Shown piece after piece: positions 9,007 through 17,181 of a stretch of DNA of 64,000 bases (position 1 is its first letter; every line of letters begins with the position of its first letter). The notes under the pieces were generated by a model, which made no database searches, had not been told where the DNA came from, and worked only from the letters and a program-made list of their open reading frames with translations. The translations under genes were made by a program, and so were the position numbers. The stretch spans positions 1,984,001 to 2,048,000 of the forward strand of contig NZ_LR778301.1 of NCBI RefSeq assembly GCF_902813185.1, in the 5' to 3' direction. This DNA is from Denitratisoma oestradiolicum. Its GTDB lineage: Bacteria; Pseudomonadota; Gammaproteobacteria; Burkholderiales; Rhodocyclaceae.

Positions 9007-9685
9007 GAATTCCTCCGCTGTTTTTGATGATTTCTAGGAGGCTGTATTCGCAAATTGATGACGAAGCGTTCTAAGAAGCATCACCACGCGGTAGCCGAAG
9101 GCAGCCATTCATGCAAATAATATGCGAAACACATCACTATGTCTCCGCTTATCGGACCGCGCAGCTCCAGGTTCGCTGCTCGCTCATCCCTGATGGGACT
9201 GGCTAGCGCCAGTCTTCCACGTCCCTGGCGCCTCCGGCCCTGCCTTCCGATCAGGGTCTGTACGCTTCGCTTGCCGTGCGGTCTCCCCTGGCTTCATTGC
9301 CTTCTCTCGACTATAGCCCGCAGCACTGTCCAAGAAGTCCGATGCGCTGATCGCGTAGGAACTGGCAACCCTGCGGAGTGCTGAGTCACCGCTGATAGCG
9401 GAGGCCAGTCCGCCAGGGCACCCTTAACGACAGAAGAGCGTCCCGGCGTGCCGCCGTCGGGCTCGCTGGCTATGACCTTAGCTGCCTCGATTACCTGAAG
9501 GTCCGCTGACGGCTGGACACCTGTCGCGCATCTGGCGATGGCTGTACGGCAGTTCAGGCCGAGAACCGGGCGACATTTAGTTGGCCGATTCGCAGCGGGA
9601 TTGACACGTCAAGTCCGCACCGCTAGGCCAAGGCAGCGCGGGTACTGCAATTGCACAAGCACGCGCATAGTCAGGGCGCTATACC
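9007..9685. other. 679-nt region without a recognisable gene
   Basis: This holds the upstream region of gajA on its right-to-left side and otherwise GC-rich sequence with no ORF I believe. In SXT/IncA/C-type elements the gene after the DUF4400 protein belongs to the mating-pair formation operon. Here that operon is absent and the Gabija pair follows, so this gap may be an insertion scar or decayed backbone. Confidence 0.4.
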
Positions 9686-10300
9686 CTAGAGCCGCTTCTG
9701 CAAATTGCTAACCCACAGCCAAAGCGAATAGGAGATAGCGACAATAAGCATTGGGGCCAGCAGCGATGGCATCGGCACCGGAACCACGATCCATCCGGCC
9801 AGCCCTGCCAGCACCATCCACATCACCCGAACTCCCAGCTTGTGCCGAATCGGGCTTTGGGCAACGAAGGAATACTTCCGGATTTCCCGAACAAAATGTC
9901 CGTCCAGGTAGGCCGCCAACATGAGGGGAATCCCCGGGAGAAGCCATCCCATCAGCACCTGTAGCCGGTAGGCAATCAATCCAATCCACAGCCAGGTTGC
10001 CATGATCCGGTCCTGCGTCCAGCGGCTGAACCCCGCGTTTCCCAGCGGGCCCTGCCCTATGGCTTCCGCATCGCGGATGTACCCCCGGAAATCTCCGGCC
10101 AGCGACCTCTGTAGATCATCGAAGGTCCGGCCATAGACGGCGTTCTCGCCTCTGCCGGCCATGGCATAGACTTCGGCGCGTTCCGCGGTCCAGGCATTTC
10201 GGATGACGCCCGGCGGAATGAACACCCACACCGCCACAATCAGGATGAATGCTGAGATGGCAATGAAGGTACTCAAGCCGGTATCGGCGGTTTTGGCCAT
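9686..10300 (-). CDS. DUF4400-family conjugation protein (inner membrane)
   Basis: A 204-aa membrane protein with a hydrophobic N-terminal segment (ISAFILIVAVWVFIPPGV), a soluble loop of about 85 residues, and two or three further hydrophobic stretches including VMWMVLAGLAGWIVVPVP and LAPMLIVAISYSLWLWV. It starts in a 1-nt overlap with the traD stop codon. A DUF4400 protein directly after the coupling protein is the order seen in SXT/R391 and IncA/C transfer regions, so it is probably an accessory of the coupling protein. Its exact role is unknown. Confidence 0.7.
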   Translation of the reverse strand: MAKTADTGLSTFIAISAFILIVAVWVFIPPGVIRNAWTAERAEVYAMAGRGENAVYGRTFDDLQRSLAGDFRGYIRDAEAIGQGPLGNAGFSRWTQDRIMATWLWIGLIAYRLQVLMGWLLPGIPLMLAAYLDGHFVREIRKYSFVAQSPIRHKLGVRVMWMVLAGLAGWIVVPVPMPSLLAPMLIVAISYSLWLWVSNLQKRL

Positions 10301-12111
10301 CAGCCCTCGGCCAACAGGATGGGGACACGCCCCTTGAGCGTTCGACCGCCCGACAGACGCGCAATGAAGTGGAGCGGCGGCAACTCTCCCAGCATCGCCG
10401 CAGGGAACAGTTCTGCCTCTTCCTCGAGAATCTGCTCTTGGTAGGAAGCGGTGTATTCGTCATGGATATGGGTATCGACGTTGTGCCCGTACCGCAGCAT
10501 CATCGAGCGCACCTTTATCGGCGGCATGCCTTCGGCGATGTATTTCTGTGTCTCGGAATCCAGAACGCGCAGGGCAATCTTGTTGTTGGTGTTGGCGAGC
10601 ACCTGTCGCGCCTTGTTCTCGTCTCCCAGTCGGCTGGCGAAATCGGCGAAGGTCTGCGTCGCAATCGTTACCCGGAACTCCGCGCCACCGCCTTTGTTCA
10701 TGAGCTGTATAGCCGGTTGGTTGAGCACTTCCGCCGCCTCGTCGATGAATAGGTTCACTGGCGTCAGCGAATCGATGCCGTAGTTGTAGCGGTCGCCGGC
10801 AACGGCGGCGAGGTCGGCCAGCATGATGGAGCCGATGGCGCTGCCAACCGTGGAATCCGCCAGGGAATCGAGGCCGATATAGACGACCTTGTTGCCACGG
10901 ATAATCTTCGACATGTCCGTCACCAGACGTTGATGACCCGGCTCGAAATCCGGGGACAGCAGCTCCTGTAGCGGATCGCTGGTCAGCATCGAGAGAATCG
11001 GAATCAGCGAGGCCACCATCTTCTGGAAGTGATCCCGGTTGTGTTCGTAGGTCGAGATCAGGCCATCGAGGTCGACAGACTGCGCTTCGTGGATAGCAAT
11101 GTCCTGGTAGAAGGTGATGTAGGCCTCAAGCAAGCGATCCTTGTAACGTCGGATGTATGACGCAGCGCGGGTTTCCCAGTCCCTCACGTGGCTGGTGAAG
11201 TGAATCTTCAAGACTCGCAGGAGGAGGTTTTCCGGGCCGCCTTCGACGTAGCGCCGAAGCTGTACCAGGTTGGGCCGATGACCGGTGGCGATCATGCCGT
11301 TGGTGATGTCGTTGAGCACCTTCCAGCCAAAGGCCGTGAAGGGATCGGCGCCGGTCTCCGAGGGAATCAATGCCGCCACTCGACTGGCCAGTTCTGTCTT
11401 TCGGTTCCAGTTACGCAGCGGGTCGATGCACGCTGAACGATCAGGATGGGCCGGATGAAAGTACACGAACCGATCGCCTGCCCCGCAGGCTTCGCAAGCA
11501 GCACGGGCATTGCGGGCCAGTGCATGATCGCCTTTCGGGTCGATGATGATGACAGTCTCGCCCCGGAAGATCGCCTGCGCGATGAGCAGATCAAAAATCC
11601 GGGTCTTGCCGACACGGGTTGTCCCAACAATGAGGGTATGTCCGACCAGATGGGCAAGCTCGGAGTAGAGATCGCTTTCCGGCGCCAGGCCATGAATCCA
11701 GTAGGCCCCTTCGGTCTGCTGGGCAGCTTTGCCTAATGTTCGGACAACGCCTAGCGCAATCAGGGTATGGAGCTTGGTCGCCTCGATGTCGGTCCAGGGG
11801 AAACCCTTGCCAAGCCAGAAGGCGTTCTGCTGAGCGGACTCGCGCGCTTTCTTTGCCAGCGCCGCCAAATCGATGAACTCTTTGCCGAACAGTTTGAGTC
11901 GGGATGCCTCGACCAGCCTCCTGTAGGCCTGATAACCCCGCCACGCCGCGGCGACGGCACAGCCGATGGCAAGGATGGCGGCGAATTGCGAGAACAGCGG
12001 GGTGGCAACGGCGAACAGCAGGATGAGCAGCGCGCCACTTACCCAAACGAGCGCCATTCTGGCCTCGAAGTTCGGTCGCCAGGGAAGCTCGAAATCGTAG
12101 GGTGAGGCCAT
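10300..12111 (-). CDS. traD: Type IV coupling protein TraD (VirD4/TraG family)
   Basis: A 603-aa ATPase that would dock the relaxosome to a type IV secretion channel. Two N-terminal membrane segments (about 20-55) are followed by the ATPase domain: Walker A VGTTRVGKTR, Walker B VIIIDPKGDHA, and the distal NLFIDEAAEVLNQP and IATQTFADF motifs typical of the family. Length and segments match the TraD of SXT/IncA/C (MOB-H) elements better than F or IncP TraD. It overlaps the DUF4400 gene by 1 nt. The relaxase usually encoded beside it is not in the window, so transfer cannot work from these genes alone. Confidence 0.85.
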   Translation of the reverse strand: MASPYDFELPWRPNFEARMALVWVSGALLILLFAVATPLFSQFAAILAIGCAVAAAWRGYQAYRRLVEASRLKLFGKEFIDLAALAKKARESAQQNAFWLGKGFPWTDIEATKLHTLIALGVVRTLGKAAQQTEGAYWIHGLAPESDLYSELAHLVGHTLIVGTTRVGKTRIFDLLIAQAIFRGETVIIIDPKGDHALARNARAACEACGAGDRFVYFHPAHPDRSACIDPLRNWNRKTELASRVAALIPSETGADPFTAFGWKVLNDITNGMIATGHRPNLVQLRRYVEGGPENLLLRVLKIHFTSHVRDWETRAASYIRRYKDRLLEAYITFYQDIAIHEAQSVDLDGLISTYEHNRDHFQKMVASLIPILSMLTSDPLQELLSPDFEPGHQRLVTDMSKIIRGNKVVYIGLDSLADSTVGSAIGSIMLADLAAVAGDRYNYGIDSLTPVNLFIDEAAEVLNQPAIQLMNKGGGAEFRVTIATQTFADFASRLGDENKARQVLANTNNKIALRVLDSETQKYIAEGMPPIKVRSMMLRYGHNVDTHIHDEYTASYQEQILEEEAELFPAAMLGELPPLHFIARLSGGRTLKGRVPILLAEG

Positions 12112-12134
12112 TGCCGATCACCGGAAATTTGCGA

Positions 12135-12548
12135 TCAGGCCCCTGCCCCGCCGCCGCTCGCCTTCGACAACAAGTGCATTACCGCCACGCCGGACCAGAT
12201 CGCCACCGGCCACTCGATCCCGGGAATCCAGATCGAGAGGACCAGCAGTGCCTGGATGCCCATCGACAAAATGCCCAGAGCGGCGGCGAGGCGACGATTG
12301 ATCTGTCCATCCTTCCTCGATACGGCAAGAATCAGCCCCAGCCAGACGAGGGTAGTGACCATCGCGAGCGACCAAGACCTGCCCCGCACAAGCTGCTCGG
12401 CCAGTCCGCCCAACAGCGTTCCCGACATGGCGACCCCAACGAAGCCCATCGAGTCCGGCATTCGACGCCAGTCTCCACGGAAGCTCAAGAACTGCCAGCA
12501 ATGCCACGTCACGGATGCCATCAGGCCGGGTTTTGCTACTTGTTGCAT
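12135..12548 (-). CDS. Small integral membrane protein upstream of traD
   Basis: A 137-aa protein. I chose ATG 12548 because GGGAGCAAGG lies just upstream; a longer in-frame opening to 12737 has no such site. About four hydrophobic segments alternate with basic loops (for example TLVWLGLILAVSRKDGQINRR and ALLVLSIWIPGIEWPVAIW). No family recognised. It ends 23 nt before traD starts, so it is likely the first gene of the traD/DUF4400 transcript. Confidence 0.6.
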   Translation of the reverse strand: MQQVAKPGLMASVTWHCWQFLSFRGDWRRMPDSMGFVGVAMSGTLLGGLAEQLVRGRSWSLAMVTTLVWLGLILAVSRKDGQINRRLAAALGILSMGIQALLVLSIWIPGIEWPVAIWSGVAVMHLLSKASGGGAGA

Positions 12549-12745
12549 ACCTTGCTCCCTACTCAAAAGACAAGAGGCGCCCCGTTTCGTGGGGCGGTCG
12601 ATGCGATCTGCCGTGATGGAGGCACCAATTTCTGGGCTTGCACGACCTCGCATTGCCGGTGTTGAAGCTGGGGCACCGCCGGCTGGCCCCGCGACATCCA
12701 GATCAAGGCAATTCGCCTCATCCGTTTCCTGCTGCAATCCATCTT

Positions 12746-12781
12746 ACGGATTTCGAAAAATATGCAACTTTCGAAATCCGT
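12746..12781. repeat. 13-bp perfect inverted repeat beside the origin
   Basis: Arms 12746-12758 and 12769-12781 (ACGGATTTCGAAA and its complement) flank a 10-nt AT-rich loop. There is no T-tract on either strand. It sits at the AT-rich edge of the origin and could be a protein-binding site or an unwinding element. Confidence 0.6.
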
Positions 12782-12807
12782 CCTGGCAGGTCGCATTTCC
12801 GAACGGG

Positions 12808-13092
12808 TTATCCACAGCGGCCAGCGCGGGGCCGTAGTTATCCACGTGAAAACTGTCTCATCGAGATAATTCCGCAATCGACCGCCAGCAGGGCTTCGGG
12901 CAAAACGACGAAAGTTATCCACGTGAAATCGGTCTCGCCGCCATGTGAAATCTGTCTCACAAGCATGTGACAACTGTCTCACCAACATCGCTGAACGCCT
13001 TGTGTGGCAAGGCTTGCAGGCCATCCCCAAGTAGTAGCAGGTAATCTGCATGTAGATTTACAAGTAGTACCGGAGTACCGACCTGTGGATAA
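12808..13092. other. Replication origin (oriV): iterons and DnaA boxes
   Basis: Four 18-bp iterons with consensus CAYGTGAAAWCTGTCTCA lie in one direction at 12843-12860, 12920-12937, 12942-12959 and 12964-12981. The last three are spaced exactly 22 bp start to start and the first is 77 bp away, so all lie on multiples of about 11 bp (same helical face). DnaA boxes: TTATCCACA at 12808-12816, TTATCCACG at 12838-12846 and 12915-12923, and an inverted TTATCCACA at 13084-13092. The origin lies just beyond the 3' end of repA, which points toward it. This is a standard iteron-plasmid layout. Confidence 0.88.
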
Positions 13093-13117
13093 ACCGCCAG
13101 AAACGGAGAACCGCGAA

Positions 13118-14050
13118 TCAGGATGGCAACGAAGAAAGCCTCGCGCCACCGGTATGGCGAAGACGCAAACGGCTGGCCACCACAAAGAGCCCGGTGTCCT
13201 GCGCAGTTACGTTGGCCTCCGGATAGAACAGCAGAGCTTCCTTGAGTCGCTGTAGGAATCGCTTCTTGAAGTCGAGCAACCCTCGCGGCGTATTGCCGTA
13301 GTCGGCGCCGAACTGAAGCTTCAATGACTGCCAGGGGATGAGAACGCTGGAGCGATTGGTGACACGCAGGAGAAATATCCGGTAGACCAGCCAAGAATAA
13401 ACATCCATCGCAAAGGGTGACTTGGAGAGCGCGTGCAAGACGCGCATGTCGATTGGCACAGGCGACTCTGTTACGTTCCGAAAGAATTCGCTCGATAGCT
13501 TGAGCGTGCTTTCCCAAAGCATCCGGTCATCGGGGCGGTGAGGATCCCAGAGCACAAATGCCTCGTCGGCAATGGGCATGTTCTTCAGTCCAAAGCGTCC
13601 ATGGCTTTGGTAGGTGATGGACAACATCGACGAGAAAAGCTTGAGCGATTGCGCGCGCAGCCGCTGGCAATCCCGTCCGTCCGTTCGCATCCCGAGTTTG
13701 CGCAGGAAGTCGTTCTGGCTTTTGCCGAGACCCAGCATAGGTGACTTGGTCTTCACGGCCTCCGTACATATCCACGCCAGGAGAAGGCGCGGGACGGTGC
13801 CGAATGGGAGACCGATACGCGGGTTGGCGATGATGGACAACGACACGGAACCACTCGTTCGTTCGAAGAACGGCACGCCGGGATCGCTATGGGGCAAGGT
13901 CGTTTGAACCAGAGCCTGCCCCATGAAGGCGAGCGACCGGACGTCGACTTCGACGTCGTTGATTTCCGAAGCCAGGGCAATCAGCTTGCCGGCCCGAGAG
14001 GCGCCGGTCACTGATCGCCCCCGATAGCAATGCAGGGGCAGCGCGCGCAC
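13118..14050 (-). CDS. repA: Plasmid replication initiator RepA
   Basis: A 310-aa protein of the plasmid-encoded RepA family. Recognisable blocks are the N-terminal VPFFERTSGSVSLSI, then IGLPFGTVPRLLLAWICTEA, SQNDFLRKLG, and a C-terminal winged-helix-like region MDVYSWLVYRIFLLR followed by IPWQSLKLQFGADYG. It would bind the four iterons immediately downstream and recruit the host replisome. A plasmid-type initiator with a nearby parM argues that this element replicates autonomously at least part of the time. Confidence 0.85.
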   Translation of the reverse strand: MRALPLHCYRGRSVTGASRAGKLIALASEINDVEVDVRSLAFMGQALVQTTLPHSDPGVPFFERTSGSVSLSIIANPRIGLPFGTVPRLLLAWICTEAVKTKSPMLGLGKSQNDFLRKLGMRTDGRDCQRLRAQSLKLFSSMLSITYQSHGRFGLKNMPIADEAFVLWDPHRPDDRMLWESTLKLSSEFFRNVTESPVPIDMRVLHALSKSPFAMDVYSWLVYRIFLLRVTNRSSVLIPWQSLKLQFGADYGNTPRGLLDFKKRFLQRLKEALLFYPEANVTAQDTGLFVVASRLRLRHTGGARLSSLPS

Positions 14051-14250
14051 GACCGAAGGTGAATGAGGACGGCTGCAAGGTGGGCGCGCATGCCCAAGGT
14101 TTTAGCGTCGGAAGTTCGTTCCGAACTGGTGAAATGCGCACTTTCCGGCTGTGTTTCGGTTACCTTGTCGGCGATGATGGCCTTGCACGAAATATCGTAT
14201 ATATTCCGGCCTTCGGATTCATTTCCATGCCGTAATCATCGTCGATACCC

Positions 14251-17181
14251 ATGAGTCTCCTGTATCGCACTTCTGCCCAGAAGGCCCAACCCCCCGCGCC
14301 AGGAACGCGCGTCCTGATCCGAGACGAAGAATGGCTGGTGCGCAATGCCGACCAATGCGCGTCGGGCGGCTATCAGGTCAGTTGTGTTGGTGTGTCCGAG
14401 ACCGTACGCAATCGGGAAGCCGTCTTCCTGTCCGCCTTGGATGAGGTCGAAGTCATTGATCCACGCGAAACCGAGCTGATCGACGACGCGTCTCCGGGCT
14501 TCACGGCCTCCCTGCTGTATCTCGAAGCGCGCCTGCGCCAGACCGTGCCCACCGGCGATGCGCTGGCGCTGGGGCATATGGGCGTCATGGATGCGCTACC
14601 GTTCCAGCTTGAGCCAACGCACCGCGTACTCAAGCAACTGCGGCCGCGCATCCTGATTGCCGACACGGTGGGCCTGGGCAAGACCCTGGAGGCAGGCATC
14701 CTCACAGCAGAACTGATGCGGCGCGGCAAGGGCCGGCGCATTCTCGTCGTCACCACGCGCGCCATGATGCGGCAGTTCCAGCAGGAATTCTGGAGCCGCT
14801 TTTCGATAGCGCTCACGCGGCTTGACTCGGCGGGGGTCCAACGCATCCGTCGACGGATTCCCGCCAACCACAATCCTTTCCAGTACCTCGACCGCTCCAT
14901 CATCTCGGTCGATACGCTCAAGCGCGATGGCGAGTACCGGCACCACCTGGAAAAAGCCTGGTGGGACATCATCATCATCGACGAAGCACACAACGTCAGC
15001 TACAAGGGCAATCGCACCCAGAGTAATCGCCTGGCCGACTTGCTGGCGCGCCGTTCCGATGCACTGATCCTGCTGACCGCAACTCCGCACAACGGCAAGA
15101 AGGAAAGCTTCGCCAGCCTCGTGCGCATGCTCGATCCGACCGTGCTGCCGCCCAAGGCCGACTACACCAAAGCCGATGTCGAGCACCTGTTCGTCCGCCG
15201 CTTCAAGCGCGATGTGCGCGAGCAGATTCGCCAGGAGTTTCCCGAGCGGGAAGTCTTCAAGTTTTCCGCAGTCGCTACGCCAGCCGAAAACGCCGCCTTT
15301 GACGCCTTGGCAGCGCTCAAGCTGAAGTCCGACGAGGGCACGCGCGAAGGCGTCATGCTGTTCCGCACCACGCTCGAAAAAGCCTTGTTCTCGTCGCCAG
15401 CGGCCTGCCTGCAAACCCTCGACGAACGCCTGCGGCGTACGCGCGCCAAGGATGCCGCCCATCCCGATATCGGGCCGCTGCAAGCCTTGCGTGAGGCAGT
15501 CGCGGCGGTCGGACCCGAGTCATTTTCCAAATTCAAAGAACTTGTAAGCCGCCTGCGTGGCGAAGGCAAGCACGGTGACGACAAGAAGCGCTGGCACTGG
15601 AACGGCAAGGTTGCCGACGATCGTCTCGTCGTCTTCACCGAACGGATCGAGACCCTCAATTTCCTGCGCGAGCATCTTTCACGTGCACTTGGCCTGCCCG
15701 ACAGTGCCGTCGCAATCCTGCACGGGCAACTGCCGGATGATGACATGCAGAAGATCGTCGAAGACTTCGGCAAAACGCTTTCGCCGCTGCGCCTGCTCAT
15801 CGCATCGGACGTTGCTTCCGAGGGTCTGAACCTGCATTACTGCGCCCATAGGCTGGTGCACTTCGATATTCCCTGGTCGCTGATGGTCTTCCAGCAACGC
15901 AACGGCCGGGTCGATCGATACGGGCAGGGGCAGACACCCCTGCTCGCCTACTGCATGACCGATCCGTCCCACGAGAAGATTCGTGGCGACGTGCGCAACA
16001 TCGAGATACTCATCGACAAGGATGCCGAGGCGGCACGGAACATCGGCGACCCGTCAAGTTTCATGGGGCTCTACGACGAAGAACTCGAAGTGGCCAAGGT
16101 TGCTCACGCCATCGAATCCGGTTTGAGCACTGAAGCCTTCGCCGCCGAGTTGTTCAGTGCAGACTCCGAGCTTGATGGCTTTGCCATGCTCGACGATTTC
16201 TTCGAAAGCGCGCCGGTGCTCAGGGATTCGGCAATGGAGCACACGCCGGCATATGCCGGCACGCCGATCAGCGTTCCGCCATCGCTCTTTGCCGACCATT
16301 TCGCCTACGCCAGGAATGGACTCGACTGGTTGCACACGCTCAACCCGCGCGAGAACCCTTCGCCGCGTTGCGACGACGGCAAGTCGTCGCTGGCCTTTCA
16401 GCCCAATGCCGATCTGGGGCAGTTGCTCGAACGGGAACTGGCGCCGGAGATGTGGCCGCGCGACAACGTGTTCGCGCTTTCCGCCGACATTGACGAAGTG
16501 AGCAACGCCATTCGCCATGCCCGTGATACACAGGAGTGGCCGGGCATCCAATATCTCTGGCCACTCCACCCGATATTGCAATGGCTGGATTACAAGATGC
16601 TGGCGATATTCGGCCGGCAGAAAGCGCCTGTCGTGCGCGTGCCGCGCGGCCTTGCCGCCGGTGAGGCGCTCGTCCTGCTGACCGGGCAAATTCCCAACCG
16701 TCGCGGTCAATCCGTGCTGGCCGAGTGGATGGGAGTGCGCCTGACTGTCGCCGATAGCCTTGCCGTGGGCACGCATTCCCTGCCCGAGGTCATGGCACTG
16801 ACGGGGCTTCGTTCCGGCGAACTCATCAACGACGGCGCGCCGCTGGCTGCATCCAGCCTCGAACGCTTGCTTGCACCGGCACTCGACGAAGCGGCGCGGG
16901 TGGTGAGGAACAGGAAGCGCGAGTTCGATGCCTGTTACGGACAAAGCCTGAAGAAGGAACTTGATCACCTGCAGGAACTGCGCAGCCGCCATGCAGCGCA
17001 GTTGGAAATCGATTTCGCCCAGACGCCCGATGCCCTGGCCCAAAGTCGCAAAAAGAAGCGCGAGGCCGATACCGACGACCTTTTCGCCCAATACCAGCAA
17101 TGGGCGCGGCAGACACTGGAACTCGACGACCGGGCGCAATTCACCGTTGTCGCCGTGCTGGTGCCGGGAAGCGCAGCATGA
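14251..17181 (+). CDS. SNF2-family helicase, DrmD-like (DISARM class 1 relative)
   Basis: A 976-aa SNF2/RapA-type DNA translocase, first gene of the six-gene defence cluster. Motifs: Walker A DTVGLGKTLEAG (about 136-147), DEAH box IIIIDEAHN (about 241-249), motif III LILLTATPHNG and motif VI QQRNGRVDRYGQ. The last 200 residues are helical and charged with no known motif. It overlaps the methylase gene in an ATGA junction. SNF2 helicase followed by an Eco57I-like adenine methylase is the class 1 DISARM order (drmD, drmMI), the main basis for the call. An inverted repeat AGTTCG/CGAACT (14113-14127) lies about 125 nt upstream and may be an operator. Confidence 0.75.
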   Translation: MSLLYRTSAQKAQPPAPGTRVLIRDEEWLVRNADQCASGGYQVSCVGVSETVRNREAVFLSALDEVEVIDPRETELIDDASPGFTASLLYLEARLRQTVPTGDALALGHMGVMDALPFQLEPTHRVLKQLRPRILIADTVGLGKTLEAGILTAELMRRGKGRRILVVTTRAMMRQFQQEFWSRFSIALTRLDSAGVQRIRRRIPANHNPFQYLDRSIISVDTLKRDGEYRHHLEKAWWDIIIIDEAHNVSYKGNRTQSNRLADLLARRSDALILLTATPHNGKKESFASLVRMLDPTVLPPKADYTKADVEHLFVRRFKRDVREQIRQEFPEREVFKFSAVATPAENAAFDALAALKLKSDEGTREGVMLFRTTLEKALFSSPAACLQTLDERLRRTRAKDAAHPDIGPLQALREAVAAVGPESFSKFKELVSRLRGEGKHGDDKKRWHWNGKVADDRLVVFTERIETLNFLREHLSRALGLPDSAVAILHGQLPDDDMQKIVEDFGKTLSPLRLLIASDVASEGLNLHYCAHRLVHFDIPWSLMVFQQRNGRVDRYGQGQTPLLAYCMTDPSHEKIRGDVRNIEILIDKDAEAARNIGDPSSFMGLYDEELEVAKVAHAIESGLSTEAFAAELFSADSELDGFAMLDDFFESAPVLRDSAMEHTPAYAGTPISVPPSLFADHFAYARNGLDWLHTLNPRENPSPRCDDGKSSLAFQPNADLGQLLERELAPEMWPRDNVFALSADIDEVSNAIRHARDTQEWPGIQYLWPLHPILQWLDYKMLAIFGRQKAPVVRVPRGLAAGEALVLLTGQIPNRRGQSVLAEWMGVRLTVADSLAVGTHSLPEVMALTGLRSGELINDGAPLAASSLERLLAPALDEAARVVRNRKREFDACYGQSLKKELDHLQELRSRHAAQLEIDFAQTPDALAQSRKKKREADTDDLFAQYQQWARQTLELDDRAQFTVVAVLVPGSAA

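Noticed and set aside
9139..9384. 81-aa plus-strand frame in the gene-poor gap
   Set aside because: Composition (Arg, Leu, Ser, Pro, Cys) is that of a random high-GC frame and there is no RBS.
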